Part shown: positions 17,842 through 27,286 of the stretch, in pieces | Position numbering within the stretch: position 1 is the stretch's first letter | How the letters are laid out: each line of letters opens with the position of its first letter | DNA from: Klenkia sesuvii | GTDB lineage: Bacteria; Actinomycetota; Actinomycetes; Mycobacteriales; Geodermatophilaceae | DNA: 64,000 bases | Direction of reading: 5' to 3' | Assembly: GCF_037083825.1 (NCBI RefSeq) | Contig: NZ_JBAPLU010000021.1 | Span: 1-64,000, forward strand | The notes under the pieces: generated by a model | Database searches by the model: none | What the model was told of the DNA's origin: nothing | The model's input: the letters and a program-made list of their open reading frames with translations, nothing else | Position numbers and translations under genes: made by a program

Positions 17842-18464
17842 CCGTCCAGTTCGAGGACTTCGCCGCCCTGACCGAGGACTCCCCCACCGCCCGCACCGAG
17901 TGGGCCGCGCTGGTCGACGCGTGGGGCGAGCCGCACCGCCGCTACCACGACCTGGCGCACCTGGCCGCCGTCCTGGGCGTGGCCGGCGAGCTGGCCGGGC
18001 ACGCCGCCGACCCCACCGCCGTCGCCCTGGCCGCCTGGTACCACGACGTGGTCTACGACCCCACCGCCACCGACAACGAGGAGGTCAGCGCGCAGCGGGC
18101 GCTCGCCGGGCTGCGCGGGCTGGTGCCCGACGAGCGGCTGGCCGAGGTGGCCCGGCTGGTGCGGCTGACCGCCGGCCACGACCCGGGTGACGACGACGCC
18201 GACGGCGCGGTGCTGTGCGACGCCGACCTCGCCGTGCTGGCCGCCCCGCCGCAGGCCTACGCCGGCTACGCCTCCGCCGTCCGGGAGGAGTACGGGCACC
18301 TGGACGACGCCACGTTCACCGCCGGCCGCATCGCCGTCCTGGAGTCGTTGCTCGACCTGCCGAGGCTCTACCGGACGCCGACCGCCCAGCCCTGGGAGCC
18401 CGCGGCCCGGGCCAACCTGGCCGCCGAGCTGCAGCTGCTGCGCGCGCGGGTCGACTCGGCATGA
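17838..18464 (+). CDS. HD-domain predicted metal-dependent phosphohydrolase
   Basis: A 208-residue protein with the HD signature: YHDLAHL near residue 38 and AAWYHDVVYD near residue 65 (metal-binding His-Asp), followed by a conserved Asp in VLCDADLAVL. This fits the small HD family of predicted phosphohydrolases acting on nucleotides or other phosphoesters. The true substrate is unknown. The ATG overlaps the peptidase stop by 4 bases and is preceded by TGGAGG, so the two are translationally coupled and may act in one salvage route. Confidence 0.8.
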   Translation: MTVQFEDFAALTEDSPTARTEWAALVDAWGEPHRRYHDLAHLAAVLGVAGELAGHAADPTAVALAAWYHDVVYDPTATDNEEVSAQRALAGLRGLVPDERLAEVARLVRLTAGHDPGDDDADGAVLCDADLAVLAAPPQAYAGYASAVREEYGHLDDATFTAGRIAVLESLLDLPRLYRTPTAQPWEPAARANLAAELQLLRARVDSA

Positions 18465-18509
18465 CCACTGCGCAGTCCCGCCGCGGAGTGCGCAGTGGGC
18501 ATGCCGGGA

Positions 18510-18770
18510 TCAGCGCTTCCTGATCCGCAGCCCGGCGGCGAGCAACCTCGCGAGCAGCTCCCGGCAGGACACCGACTCCGCCCCGGCGGCGACCGCGACC
18601 TCGTGCAGCTCCTCGGGGACGTCGTAGTGGTCACCCTGGAACGCCCGCCGCGGGATGCCCAGCTCGGCCTCGACGAAGGCGTGCAGCTCCTCGTAGGAGG
18701 TGTCGCTGACCAGGTGCGACCACAGCCGCCCCCGCCACGGCCAGACGGGGGTGTCGATCAGCAGCGCCAC
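18510..18770 (-). CDS. DUF4031 domain protein
   Basis: An 86-residue protein (MALLIDTPVWPWRGRLWSHLVSDTSYEELHAFV..., written with GTG start) matching DUF4031, a small family widespread in actinobacteria. Conserved features visible are DTPVWPWRGRLWSHLVSD and a FQGDHYDVPEE stretch. Such short proteins are often found near HD-domain genes, as here. Function is unknown; the upstream HD gene is convergent with it and ends 45 bases away. Confidence 0.75.
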   Translation of the reverse strand: MALLIDTPVWPWRGRLWSHLVSDTSYEELHAFVEAELGIPRRAFQGDHYDVPEELHEVAVAAGAESVSCRELLARLLAAGLRIRKR

Positions 18771-18802
18771 GGGCCCAGTCTCCCCCCGCTACCGTCGCAG
18801 GG

Positions 18803-19786
18803 GTGACCACAACGACCCGCTGGGGCATCGTCGGACCGGGCCGCATCGCGGAGAACGTCGTCCGGGACTTCGTGCAGGTGCCCGGGGCGGAGGTGACCGC
18901 CGTCGGCTCGCGGTCGCTGGACCGGGCGCAGGGCTTCGCGGCCCGGCACGGCATCGGCACCGCGCACGGCTCCTACGCCGACCTCGTGGCCGACCCCGAC
19001 GTCGACGTCCTGTACCTGGCGACCCCGCACCCGCAGCACCACGCGGTGGCCCTCGACGCGATCGCCGCCGGCAAGCACCTGCTGGTGGAGAAGTCCTTCA
19101 CCGCCACCGTCGCCGGCGCGCAGGAGGTCGTCGACGCCGCCCGGGCCGCGGGGGTGTTCGTCATGGAGGCGATGTGGACCCGCTTCCAGCCGGCGGTCGT
19201 GCGGCTGCGCGAGCTGGTCGCCGACGGCGCGATCGGCGAGGTGCGCAGCGTGCAGGCCGACCTGGGCGTGGCCCGGGAGTACGACCCGGCCGACCGGCTG
19301 TTCGCCCAGGAGCTCGGCGGCGGCGCACTGCTCGACCTGGGCGTCTACGTCGTGTCGTTCGCGCAGATGCTGCTCGGCGACCCGGACACGGTCACCGCGA
19401 CCGGGTCGACCTTCCCGACCGGGGTGGACGCCGAGGCCGCGCTGCTGCTGGGGTACGCCGACGGCCGCGCCGCCACGCTGCTGACGTCGTTGCGCAACGC
19501 CCTGCCGGGCCAGGCGCGGGTGTTCGGCACGCAGGGGTGGGTCGACGTCCTGCCCCGGTTCCACCACCCGGCCACGATCGTGCTGCACCGGGCCGGCGCG
19601 GAGCCCGAGGAGATCACCCTCCCTGCCTCGGGCACCGGCTACAGCCACGAGCTCGCCGAGGTGCACGAGGGCGTGCTCGCCGGGCGCACCGAGTCGGCGG
19701 TGATGCCGCTGGCCGACACCCTCGCGGTGATGCGGGTGCTCGAGGAGGCCGCGCGACAGCTCGGCGTCGAGTTCACCGAGGCCTGA
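18803..19786 (+). CDS. Gfo/Idh/MocA family oxidoreductase
   Basis: A 327-residue NAD(P)-dependent dehydrogenase. The Rossmann start is WGIVGPGRIAENVVRDF, followed by LATPHPQHH and the EKSFT segment that corresponds to the conserved EKP lysine motif. The C-terminal domain GGGALLDLGVY contains the conserved D-x-G-x-Y. Members oxidise sugars, inositols or trans-dihydrodiols; the substrate is not deducible. GTG start at 18803, divergent from DUF4031. A hairpin terminator follows 8 bases after the stop. Confidence 0.85.
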   Translation: MTTTTRWGIVGPGRIAENVVRDFVQVPGAEVTAVGSRSLDRAQGFAARHGIGTAHGSYADLVADPDVDVLYLATPHPQHHAVALDAIAAGKHLLVEKSFTATVAGAQEVVDAARAAGVFVMEAMWTRFQPAVVRLRELVADGAIGEVRSVQADLGVAREYDPADRLFAQELGGGALLDLGVYVVSFAQMLLGDPDTVTATGSTFPTGVDAEAALLLGYADGRAATLLTSLRNALPGQARVFGTQGWVDVLPRFHHPATIVLHRAGAEPEEITLPASGTGYSHELAEVHEGVLAGRTESAVMPLADTLAVMRVLEEAARQLGVEFTEA

Positions 19787-19794
19787 CACGCGGA

Positions 19795-19826
19795 CGGGGC
19801 CGCCCTCCCGGAGGAGGACGGCCCCG
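19795..19826. terminator. Hairpin terminator after the oxidoreductase
   Basis: A 14-bp stem with one mismatch (CGGGGCCGCCCTCC opposite GGAGGACGGCCCCG) and a 4-base loop starts 8 bases after the stop codon. It lies between convergent genes (the facing groEL ends at 19911), so it may stop both. Confidence 0.75.
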
Positions 19827-19910
19827 CCGTCATGCAGGTGACGCGATGGAACGGCTACGTCGCCCCCCGCGGCGCACGGAGTGCGTCGCGGGGGGCGACG
19901 TGGTCCTTCA

Positions 19911-21536
<1,626 letters not shown>

Positions 21537-21654
21537 GTGGTGGTGTCCTCCATGCGTGGCTCGCTGCTAGGCCGGGCGGTGCCCGCGACGGACGACACCC
21601 GCGTCGTGGACGCTCCTGCGGCCCACGCGCCGGTGCCTCACCGAACCGACCTGG

Positions 21655-21681
21655 TTGGCACTCGGATACCCCGAGTGCCAA
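21655..21681 (-). promoter_or_regulatory. CIRCE operator 1 (HrcA site) of groEL
   Basis: TTGGCACTC-N9-GAGTGCCAA is a perfect 9-bp inverted repeat with the 9-base spacer typical of CIRCE (consensus TTAGCACTC-N9-GAGTGCTAA). It lies about 120 bases upstream of groEL. Confidence 0.9.
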
Positions 21682-21689
21682 CCACGAGT

Positions 21690-21716
21690 CTGGCACTCGA
21701 CCCAGGCGAGTGCAAG
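21690..21716 (-). promoter_or_regulatory. CIRCE operator 2 (HrcA site) of groEL
   Basis: CTGGCACTC-N9-GAGTGCAAG keeps both CACTC/GAGTG cores and the 9-base spacer, with weaker outer bases than operator 1. Centre-to-centre distance to operator 1 is 35 bases, a little over three helical turns. It ends 8 bases from the wecB stop. Confidence 0.8.
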
Positions 21717-21723
21717 AACGGGG

Positions 21724-22818
21724 TCACCCCAGGGCGGGTACCCGGGCGGCGGCGAGCACCAGGGCGGCGATGCGCTCGGCGGCCCGGCCGTCGCCGAAGG
21801 GGCTGGGCCGGTGGGCGAGCTCCTCGGGCCACCCGGGGCGCAGCAACCACTCGGCCGCGGTGCCCACGGCCCCGGGCGCGGCCAGCACCGCGAACCCGGC
21901 GTCGACCGCCTCGGGCCGCTCGGTGCTGGTGCGCACCACGACCAGCGGCTTCCCGAGCACCGTGACCTCCTCCTGCACCCCCCCGGAGTCGCTCACCAGC
22001 AGCCGCGCCCCGGCCGCCAGCGCGAGGAACGTGGGGTGGTCGACCGGTGCGGTGCACCGCACCGCGGCCGGGACGACGGCCCCCGACGCGGCCAGCGCGG
22101 CGCGGGTGCGGGGGTGCAGCGGCAGCAGCACCGGCAGGCCGAGCTCGCCCAGCGCGTGCAGCAGCGCCTGCAGGCGGGCCGGGTCGTCGGTGTTCTCCGG
22201 GCGGTGCACGGTGGCCAGCACGTAGCCGTCGGGGCGCACCCCGTACTGCTCCTGCAACGCAGCCCGCCGCGCGGCGTCGGGCAGCGTGCTCCGGGTCGCC
22301 TCGACGATGGTGTTGCCGGTGACGTGCACGGACGCCGGCGGGGCGCCGGCGCGCAGCAGGTGCTCGGCGTTGCCCGCGGTGGCGGCGCAGTGCACGTCGG
22401 CCACCGCGCCGATGACCAGCCGGTTGATCTCCTCGGGCATCGCGCGGTCGTGCGAGCGCAGCCCCGCCTCCACGTGCACGACCGCGATGCCGAGGTGGTG
22501 GGCGGCCTGCGCGCCGGCGTTGGCCGAGTTCGTGTCGCCCTGGACGACGACGACGTCGGGCCGGTCACTGCGGAACCACTCGGTGAGCCCGGTGAGCATC
22601 GCCGCCACCTGGCCCGCGCGGTCGCGGCCGCCGATGCCGCGCAGCGGCTGGATCGGCCGCGGCATGCCCACGCCGGCGAAGAACACGTCGGTGAGCGCGG
22701 CGTCCCAGTGCTGACCGGTGGCCAGCGGCCGGGCTGCCGGGCCCAGCGCGGCCACCACCGGCGCCAGCTTGATGATCTCGGGACGGGTGCCCATGACCAC
22801 CGCCACCCGCGGGGTCAT
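21724..22818 (-). CDS. wecB: UDP-N-acetylglucosamine 2-epimerase (non-hydrolysing)
   Basis: A 364-residue cytosolic epimerase converting UDP-GlcNAc to UDP-ManNAc. Family motifs: VVMGTRPEIIKLAPV at the N-terminus, VVVQGDTNSA, HVEAGLRSHDRAMPEEINR, TVHRPENTDDP, and LVSDSGGVQEE in the nucleotide-binding C-terminal half. UDP-ManNAc feeds envelope glycans. It is the last gene of the exosortase locus, its ATG overlapping the stop of the secreted-protein gene (ATGA). In this setting it may supply a sugar for the neighbouring glycosyltransferase; that link is inference. Confidence 0.92.
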   Translation of the reverse strand: MTPRVAVVMGTRPEIIKLAPVVAALGPAARPLATGQHWDAALTDVFFAGVGMPRPIQPLRGIGGRDRAGQVAAMLTGLTEWFRSDRPDVVVVQGDTNSANAGAQAAHHLGIAVVHVEAGLRSHDRAMPEEINRLVIGAVADVHCAATAGNAEHLLRAGAPPASVHVTGNTIVEATRSTLPDAARRAALQEQYGVRPDGYVLATVHRPENTDDPARLQALLHALGELGLPVLLPLHPRTRAALAASGAVVPAAVRCTAPVDHPTFLALAAGARLLVSDSGGVQEEVTVLGKPLVVVRTSTERPEAVDAGFAVLAAPGAVGTAAEWLLRPGWPEELAHRPSPFGDGRAAERIAALVLAAARVPALG

Positions 22819-23672
22819 GCCGTGCGCACCGCGACGCCCCGGCGCCGCACCCAGCGCGCCGCGAGGACGGCCCAGCCGGCCACGACCGCACCGGCCACCA
22901 CCGTCCACCCGGTCAGGGGCACCGCCGGCACCGCCACGGTGGCGACGTTGAGCCCGCAGGTGGAGGTCGCGACGTCGACCCGGGTGCCGTCGGCGAGCAG
23001 GCTGACCGACAGCGCGGCGACCTGCACGCTGCCCGCGCCCTGCGGGGCGGTCTGGCCGTTGAGCAGCAGGGTGGCCACCCCCGGCACCGACAGCCCGGCC
23101 CCCACCGCCGGCGAGGACGCCAGCGGGACGACGGTCGGGACCGTCAGCGTGGTGGTCCGGACCCGGGCGTTGACCAGCGACGAGGCCGCCGTCGTGGCCC
23201 CGGTCGAGGAGGCCGTGCAGCGCGAGGAGATCGCGTCGGCCAGGACGTCGACCGGCAGGGCGCCGCCGAGCAGCCGGAGCGACACCCCGCCGGTGCCCGG
23301 GGCGACGAGGCAGCTGCCGTCCGCGCCGATCGTGACGCCGCCGCCCGCGCCGACCAGCGCCGAGCACGCCGCCGAGGTGCCGTCCCCGTTGGCGACGGCC
23401 TTCTGCACCAAGGTGCCGGAGGTGATGAGGGTCTGCGAGCCCAGCAACGCCAGGGCCGGTGCCGGGTTGCCGGTGGTCGACCCGGTCTCGCCGTCGTGGG
23501 TGGCGGTGACCGCACCCGAGGAGGCGGGGCTGCCGCCGAGCAGGGTGATGGACGCCGCGGTGGCCGAGGCCGAGGCCGTGTCGGCCGAGGCCGGCGCCGC
23601 CCCCAGGACGACGAGCGCGGTCGCCAGGGCGGTCACCGTCCCGGCGCGGCGACGGAGGTCGGTGAGGGTCAC
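22815..23672 (-). CDS. Exported C-terminally anchored protein, choice-of-anchor P-like
   Basis: 285 residues. The Sec signal peptide is residues 1-30 (RRR, a hydrophobic core, then GAAPASA before DTASAS). The mature part is rich in Ala, Ser, Thr and Gly with four cysteines (103, 121, 152, 239), likely two disulfides. The end is a tripartite sorting tail: PLTGW near 252-256, a membrane helix 256-272, then RWVRRRG. This is the architecture of substrates of sortase-like or exosortase enzymes, and the body resembles the actinobacterial choice-of-anchor P family. The gene overlaps both neighbours by 4 bases (GTGA and ATGA). I propose it as the substrate of the exosortase two genes upstream. Confidence 0.75.
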   Translation of the reverse strand: MTLTDLRRRAGTVTALATALVVLGAAPASADTASASATAASITLLGGSPASSGAVTATHDGETGSTTGNPAPALALLGSQTLITSGTLVQKAVANGDGTSAACSALVGAGGGVTIGADGSCLVAPGTGGVSLRLLGGALPVDVLADAISSRCTASSTGATTAASSLVNARVRTTTLTVPTVVPLASSPAVGAGLSVPGVATLLLNGQTAPQGAGSVQVAALSVSLLADGTRVDVATSTCGLNVATVAVPAVPLTGWTVVAGAVVAGWAVLAARWVRRRGVAVRTA

Positions 23673-25537
23673 GGGTGCTGCTCCAGGTCGCTCGGGTGCT
23701 CGGGTGCGGGGGCGGTGGGGGCCGGCGGGCGCTGGGCGGCGGGCGGGGCGGCCGGCCGCGAGGTCAGCACCGGGGACAGCCGTTCGGTGGCCGGTCCCGC
23801 GGGGTCGACCGGAGCCGGTGCCGCCGGGGCCGCCGGGGGAGCCGGTGCCGCCGGGGCCGCCGGGGCGGCCGGGGGCGCAGCGGTCACCGGGGTCGTCCGG
23901 GCCGCGGGCACGGTGGGGCGCGGGCGCCGCCCGCCCGGGAGGAGGGGCTGCGCCGCCGTGGGGGGCTCGACCGGGGGCGCGGCAGGGGGGGCGGCGAACA
24001 CCAGCCGGCCGGTCGACGGCTCGGCCAGCGTCGTCCGGCCGGTGGGCCGGGCATCCCCTTCGGAGACCGGCGGGCCGACGTCGAGCACCCACCCCGCCGC
24101 CGGGGGCGGTTCGGCGAACAGCGACCGCTCCCCGGCGTCGGGGGCCCGGCCCGGCGCGGGCAGGTCGAACCGGCCCGACCCGGCCGAGCCGGTGCGGGGC
24201 GTCTTCTTCCAGTCCCGGCGTCCGCGCAGGATGCGGACGAAGGCCCACCAGACCGCCACCTGGAGCAGGTAGGCGTAGGCCACGTTGAGCAGCCCGAGCG
24301 CGACGGCGCGCCGGCGGCTCACCGACCCGCCGCTGCGCACGCGGTAGACCGGCCCCCAGACCACGTGCGGCAGGACGCCGAACAGCGCGGCGAGCGGCAC
24401 GAGACCCCAGGCGCCCGCGGCCCACCAGTCGCCGACGCCGTCGCCGGTGGTGGTCATGTAGTGGACCTGCACCGCCACGGCCGCCGGGAAGACGATCGAG
24501 CCCAGCAGCTGCGACCAGGGCACCCACAGGTAGTAGGCGATCTCCAGCGCGCCGGGCAGGCTGACCCGGGGCGAGCAGATGATCGGCCAGAGGTAGCGCA
24601 TGCACTGCATGCCGCCCTGGGCCCAGCGGCTGCGCTGCCGCAGCAGCGCGCCGACCCGCGGCAGCCCGGTCTGCGCCACGAACGTCTCGTCGCAGTACTC
24701 GGTGCGGGCACCGGTGAGCAGCACGTGCAGGCCGAGCTCGAAGTCCTCGAGCAGGGCGCCGTGCCACGGCGTGCCGAACTCCTCGGCGATGCGGTCCAGG
24801 GCCGACATGCGGGTGAACTGGCCGTTGCCGCCCATCCCGACGCTGCCGGTGCGTCGCCGCAGGCTCTGCATCGCCGCGATGGGGCCGGTGAACTCCAGGT
24901 CCTGCAGCTGCACCAGCCAGGAGTCACGACGCCGGGCCGGGACGTCGTCGAGGGCGACGAGGGCGGCCAGGTCGGCGGCGGCCAGCCCGTCGACGTCGTC
25001 GGTCACCCGCACCTGCACCTGCACCGCCGCCACCCGCGGGTCGACCAGGTAGCCGCAGATGACGTCGGGGGCCAGCCGCTCGAGCCGGGCATCGGCGTCC
25101 AGGACGCCGACCACGACGCGGTGCCGGTCGGCCCCGGCCGGCAGCGCGGCGTCGATGGCCCGCCAGGCCGCGTTCAGCGCCGCCCCCTTGCCGCGGCGGG
25201 CGTCCGGGAGCCGGCGGGTGACCACCCGCAGCTGCGGGAACTGCTCGCCCAGGTCGGCCAGGACGCCGGGCGTGAGGTCGGTGGAGCCGTCGTCGACGAC
25301 CCAGAGCGTGACCTCGGGGAAGGTCGCGAGCAGGTGCCGCACGGTGCCGCCGACCACCAGCTCCTCGTCGAGGCAGGGCACGACGAAGTGGAAGTCGTAG
25401 CCGGCGCGGCTGCCCGGGATGCCGTCGGCGCGGGCGAGGAAGGGCCGCATGATGAACACCACGTAGAGCAGGAAGGCCACGCAGAGCAGGAACGCGGTGG
25501 TGTTGAGCGCGGCCAGCGCCAGGTTGTCGGCGTTCAC
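23669..25537 (-). CDS. GT2 family membrane glycosyltransferase with Pro/Ala-rich tail
   Basis: 622 residues. An N-terminal helix (11-30) is followed by a processive-type GT-A domain: CLDEE (55-59), DDGS (82-85), the metal-binding DAD (147-149), GNGQF (237-241), LLEDFE with the base Asp near 265, and QRSRWAQG (301-308), the Q/RxxRW motif of cellulose/chitin synthase-like enzymes. Several helices follow to about residue 455. The last 160 residues are low-complexity Pro/Ala. The enzyme should polymerise or transfer a UDP-sugar at the inner membrane. GTG at 25537 overlaps the exosortase stop. The long out-of-frame extension upstream is not part of the gene. Confidence 0.85.
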   Translation of the reverse strand: MNADNLALAALNTTAFLLCVAFLLYVVFIMRPFLARADGIPGSRAGYDFHFVVPCLDEELVVGGTVRHLLATFPEVTLWVVDDGSTDLTPGVLADLGEQFPQLRVVTRRLPDARRGKGAALNAAWRAIDAALPAGADRHRVVVGVLDADARLERLAPDVICGYLVDPRVAAVQVQVRVTDDVDGLAAADLAALVALDDVPARRRDSWLVQLQDLEFTGPIAAMQSLRRRTGSVGMGGNGQFTRMSALDRIAEEFGTPWHGALLEDFELGLHVLLTGARTEYCDETFVAQTGLPRVGALLRQRSRWAQGGMQCMRYLWPIICSPRVSLPGALEIAYYLWVPWSQLLGSIVFPAAVAVQVHYMTTTGDGVGDWWAAGAWGLVPLAALFGVLPHVVWGPVYRVRSGGSVSRRRAVALGLLNVAYAYLLQVAVWWAFVRILRGRRDWKKTPRTGSAGSGRFDLPAPGRAPDAGERSLFAEPPPAAGWVLDVGPPVSEGDARPTGRTTLAEPSTGRLVFAAPPAAPPVEPPTAAQPLLPGGRRPRPTVPAARTTPVTAAPPAAPAAPAAPAPPAAPAAPAPVDPAGPATERLSPVLTSRPAAPPAAQRPPAPTAPAPEHPSDLEQHP

Positions 25538-26130
25538 CGCAGGGGCTCGAGGTCGAGCGGGTCGGGCCGGGCGGAGGGGTAGGTGCCGCGCAGCAGCACG
25601 AGCAGGAAACAGGTGCCGGCCACCACGAGGCCCAGCGTGCTCACCGCGGTGCCCACCAGCACGTGGGTGCGGGCGTAGCCGACCTCGGGCCCCCAGGTGA
25701 CCATGCCGGCGGTGATGGCCAGCATCCGCGCCTGGTTGACCGCCAGGATCACCAGGACGGCGGTGCCCAGCGAGGCGATCGCCCGCAGCGCCGGGATGCG
25801 CCGCACGGCCAGCAGCACCGTGGTGGCCGCGACGAAGGGCAGCAGCAGGAACGCCGCAGTGCACCCGACGGTGACGTCGATGCCGGTGGCCTGCCCGTCG
25901 ACGCTGAACAGCACCGAGCGTCCCAGCTGGCGGGCGTCCTCGACCCCGACCAGGCGGGCGAGGGGCACCGCGGCCGCGGCCTCCCAGCGTTGCAGCCGGT
26001 CGGCCTCGACCAGCATCAGCACCAGGGTCAGCACGCCGCCGGCCACCATGCCGGGGCGCACGAGTCCGACGTCGGCGGTGCGGTCGGTCTCGGTCGACAG
26101 CAGCCAGGTGTCGGGGACGCCCGCGGTCAT
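25534..26130 (-). CDS. Exosortase (XrtP-like), membrane transpeptidase
   Basis: A 198-residue integral membrane protein with about five helices. The exosortase/archaeosortase catalytic triad can be read: Cys90 (TVGCTAAFLLLPF), Arg135 (VNQARMLAI) and a C-terminal pair with His156 (GYARTHVLVGT), each beside a helix as in the family. Such enzymes cleave C-terminal PEP-CTERM-like tails and attach the protein to another anchor. The small size and the gene set match the actinobacterial exosortase P type; assignment to that subtype is from memory of family neighbourhoods. ATG at 26130 overlaps the stop of the GAF protein. Confidence 0.8.
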   Translation of the reverse strand: MTAGVPDTWLLSTETDRTADVGLVRPGMVAGGVLTLVLMLVEADRLQRWEAAAAVPLARLVGVEDARQLGRSVLFSVDGQATGIDVTVGCTAAFLLLPFVAATTVLLAVRRIPALRAIASLGTAVLVILAVNQARMLAITAGMVTWGPEVGYARTHVLVGTAVSTLGLVVAGTCFLLVLLRGTYPSARPDPLDLEPLR

Positions 26131-27209
26131 CGGCCTCGCCCCGCCTGCTCCCGGCGAGCGGCGACGAGCGCGTTCTCGGCCCGGGCCCACGTGGTCGCGA
26201 TCGGCTCCAGCCCGGCCCGCATGGTGTGCGCGGTCGCCGTCGTGAACCCGGCACCCTCCAGCCGCGCCTGCACCAGGCCGGCCGTGCGCGTGACCTGCGA
26301 GGTCTGCAGCCCACCCGCGAGGATGCCCAGCTGGCGCGGGCCCACCCGGGCCAGCTGCACGTCGCCGGCGGCCTCGCGGGCCACCGCCACCGCTCGCCGC
26401 AGCGACCGCACGGTGCGCACGACACCGAGGTCGACCAGCGCCAGCCCCACCGGGTCGCCGACCGGGGTGGACAGCTGCTCCTCGGTGGCCAGCAGCGACG
26501 CCCAGCCCCGCCGGTTGGGCAGGCGGGTGACGTCGTCCTGGCTGCCCAGGCTGCGCTCGAAGCTCTCCTGCCGGCGCCCGACCAGGGCGGCGATGTCGGC
26601 GCTCAACGACGCCTGCAGCGCGGCGGCCTGCACCGTCAGCAGCTCGGTCCAGTTGCGGTCGGCGGTCTCCAGCGGCTGGGCGCTCAGCCCGGCCAGCGAG
26701 CCCAGCTGCCGCCCGTCGGGGGCCACCAGGGCGATGCCGAGGTAGCCGTGCAGACCCCAGCCGTCGGCGATCCGCCGGAGGTCCGGTGCGGGGTCGGCGC
26801 CCAGGTCGCGGATGGCGACCGCCTGCGGGCCGGTGAGCAGGTGGTGGCACAGCGACCGGTCGCGGGCGACGGGGGTGCCCGCGGTGTACTGGGCCGCCCG
26901 GCTGCTGGCCCAGGCCGCACCCGGCGCGGTCGCGCGGGCGGTTCGCTGGACGGCCAGCCCGGTCCAGGTGTCCTCGGTCAGGCGGGTGACGGTCCACGCG
27001 TCGACCCCGCCCAGCGTGCCGAGCAGCGAGAGCGCGGCATCGGCCCCGGGCAGGGTGCCGCGCGACCACACGGCGGCCCGGTCGGGCAGCGCGGGCCCGC
27101 CGACGCGCGTGTCGAGCACCTGCACCGACGGGGCGATGGCGAACTCGTCGGCCCAGCCCCCGGCGCCCCGCACCGGGGCCTCCACCTGCCGCACCACCAC
27201 GCCACCCAC
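26127..27209 (-). CDS. GAF plus degenerate GGDEF regulator, copy 2
   Basis: 360 residues. Residues about 50-195 form a GAF-like sensor (WTVTRLTEDTWTGLAVQRT ... CHHLLTGPQAVAIRDL ... GYLGIALVAPDGRQLGSLAGL). A GGDEF-like region starts at DDVTRLPNRRGW, but the signature loop reads RVGPRQLGIL where R-x-GGDEF-x-IL is expected, so diguanylate cyclase activity should be absent. It is a paralogue of the next gene upstream. GTG at 27209 is used; the GTG codons at 27200 and 27197 are possible. Its stop overlaps the exosortase start, making it the first gene of the 4-bp-overlap chain and a likely regulator of it. Confidence 0.7.
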   Translation of the reverse strand: MGGVVVRQVEAPVRGAGGWADEFAIAPSVQVLDTRVGGPALPDRAAVWSRGTLPGADAALSLLGTLGGVDAWTVTRLTEDTWTGLAVQRTARATAPGAAWASSRAAQYTAGTPVARDRSLCHHLLTGPQAVAIRDLGADPAPDLRRIADGWGLHGYLGIALVAPDGRQLGSLAGLSAQPLETADRNWTELLTVQAAALQASLSADIAALVGRRQESFERSLGSQDDVTRLPNRRGWASLLATEEQLSTPVGDPVGLALVDLGVVRTVRSLRRAVAVAREAAGDVQLARVGPRQLGILAGGLQTSQVTRTAGLVQARLEGAGFTTATAHTMRAGLEPIATTWARAENALVAARREQAGRGR

Positions 27210-27286
27210 TTCCAGCTACTTCTGTTCCGGATCGTCATCCCCCTTATCGGCAGGACGGCGGGGCGTGCGACCCCCCGGGACGGGGC

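Noticed and set aside
22815..22930. LPxTG sortase signal in the exported protein
   Set aside because: The motif is VPLTGW and not LPxTG, and the neighbouring enzyme is an exosortase and not a class E sortase. A sortase route is not fully excluded.
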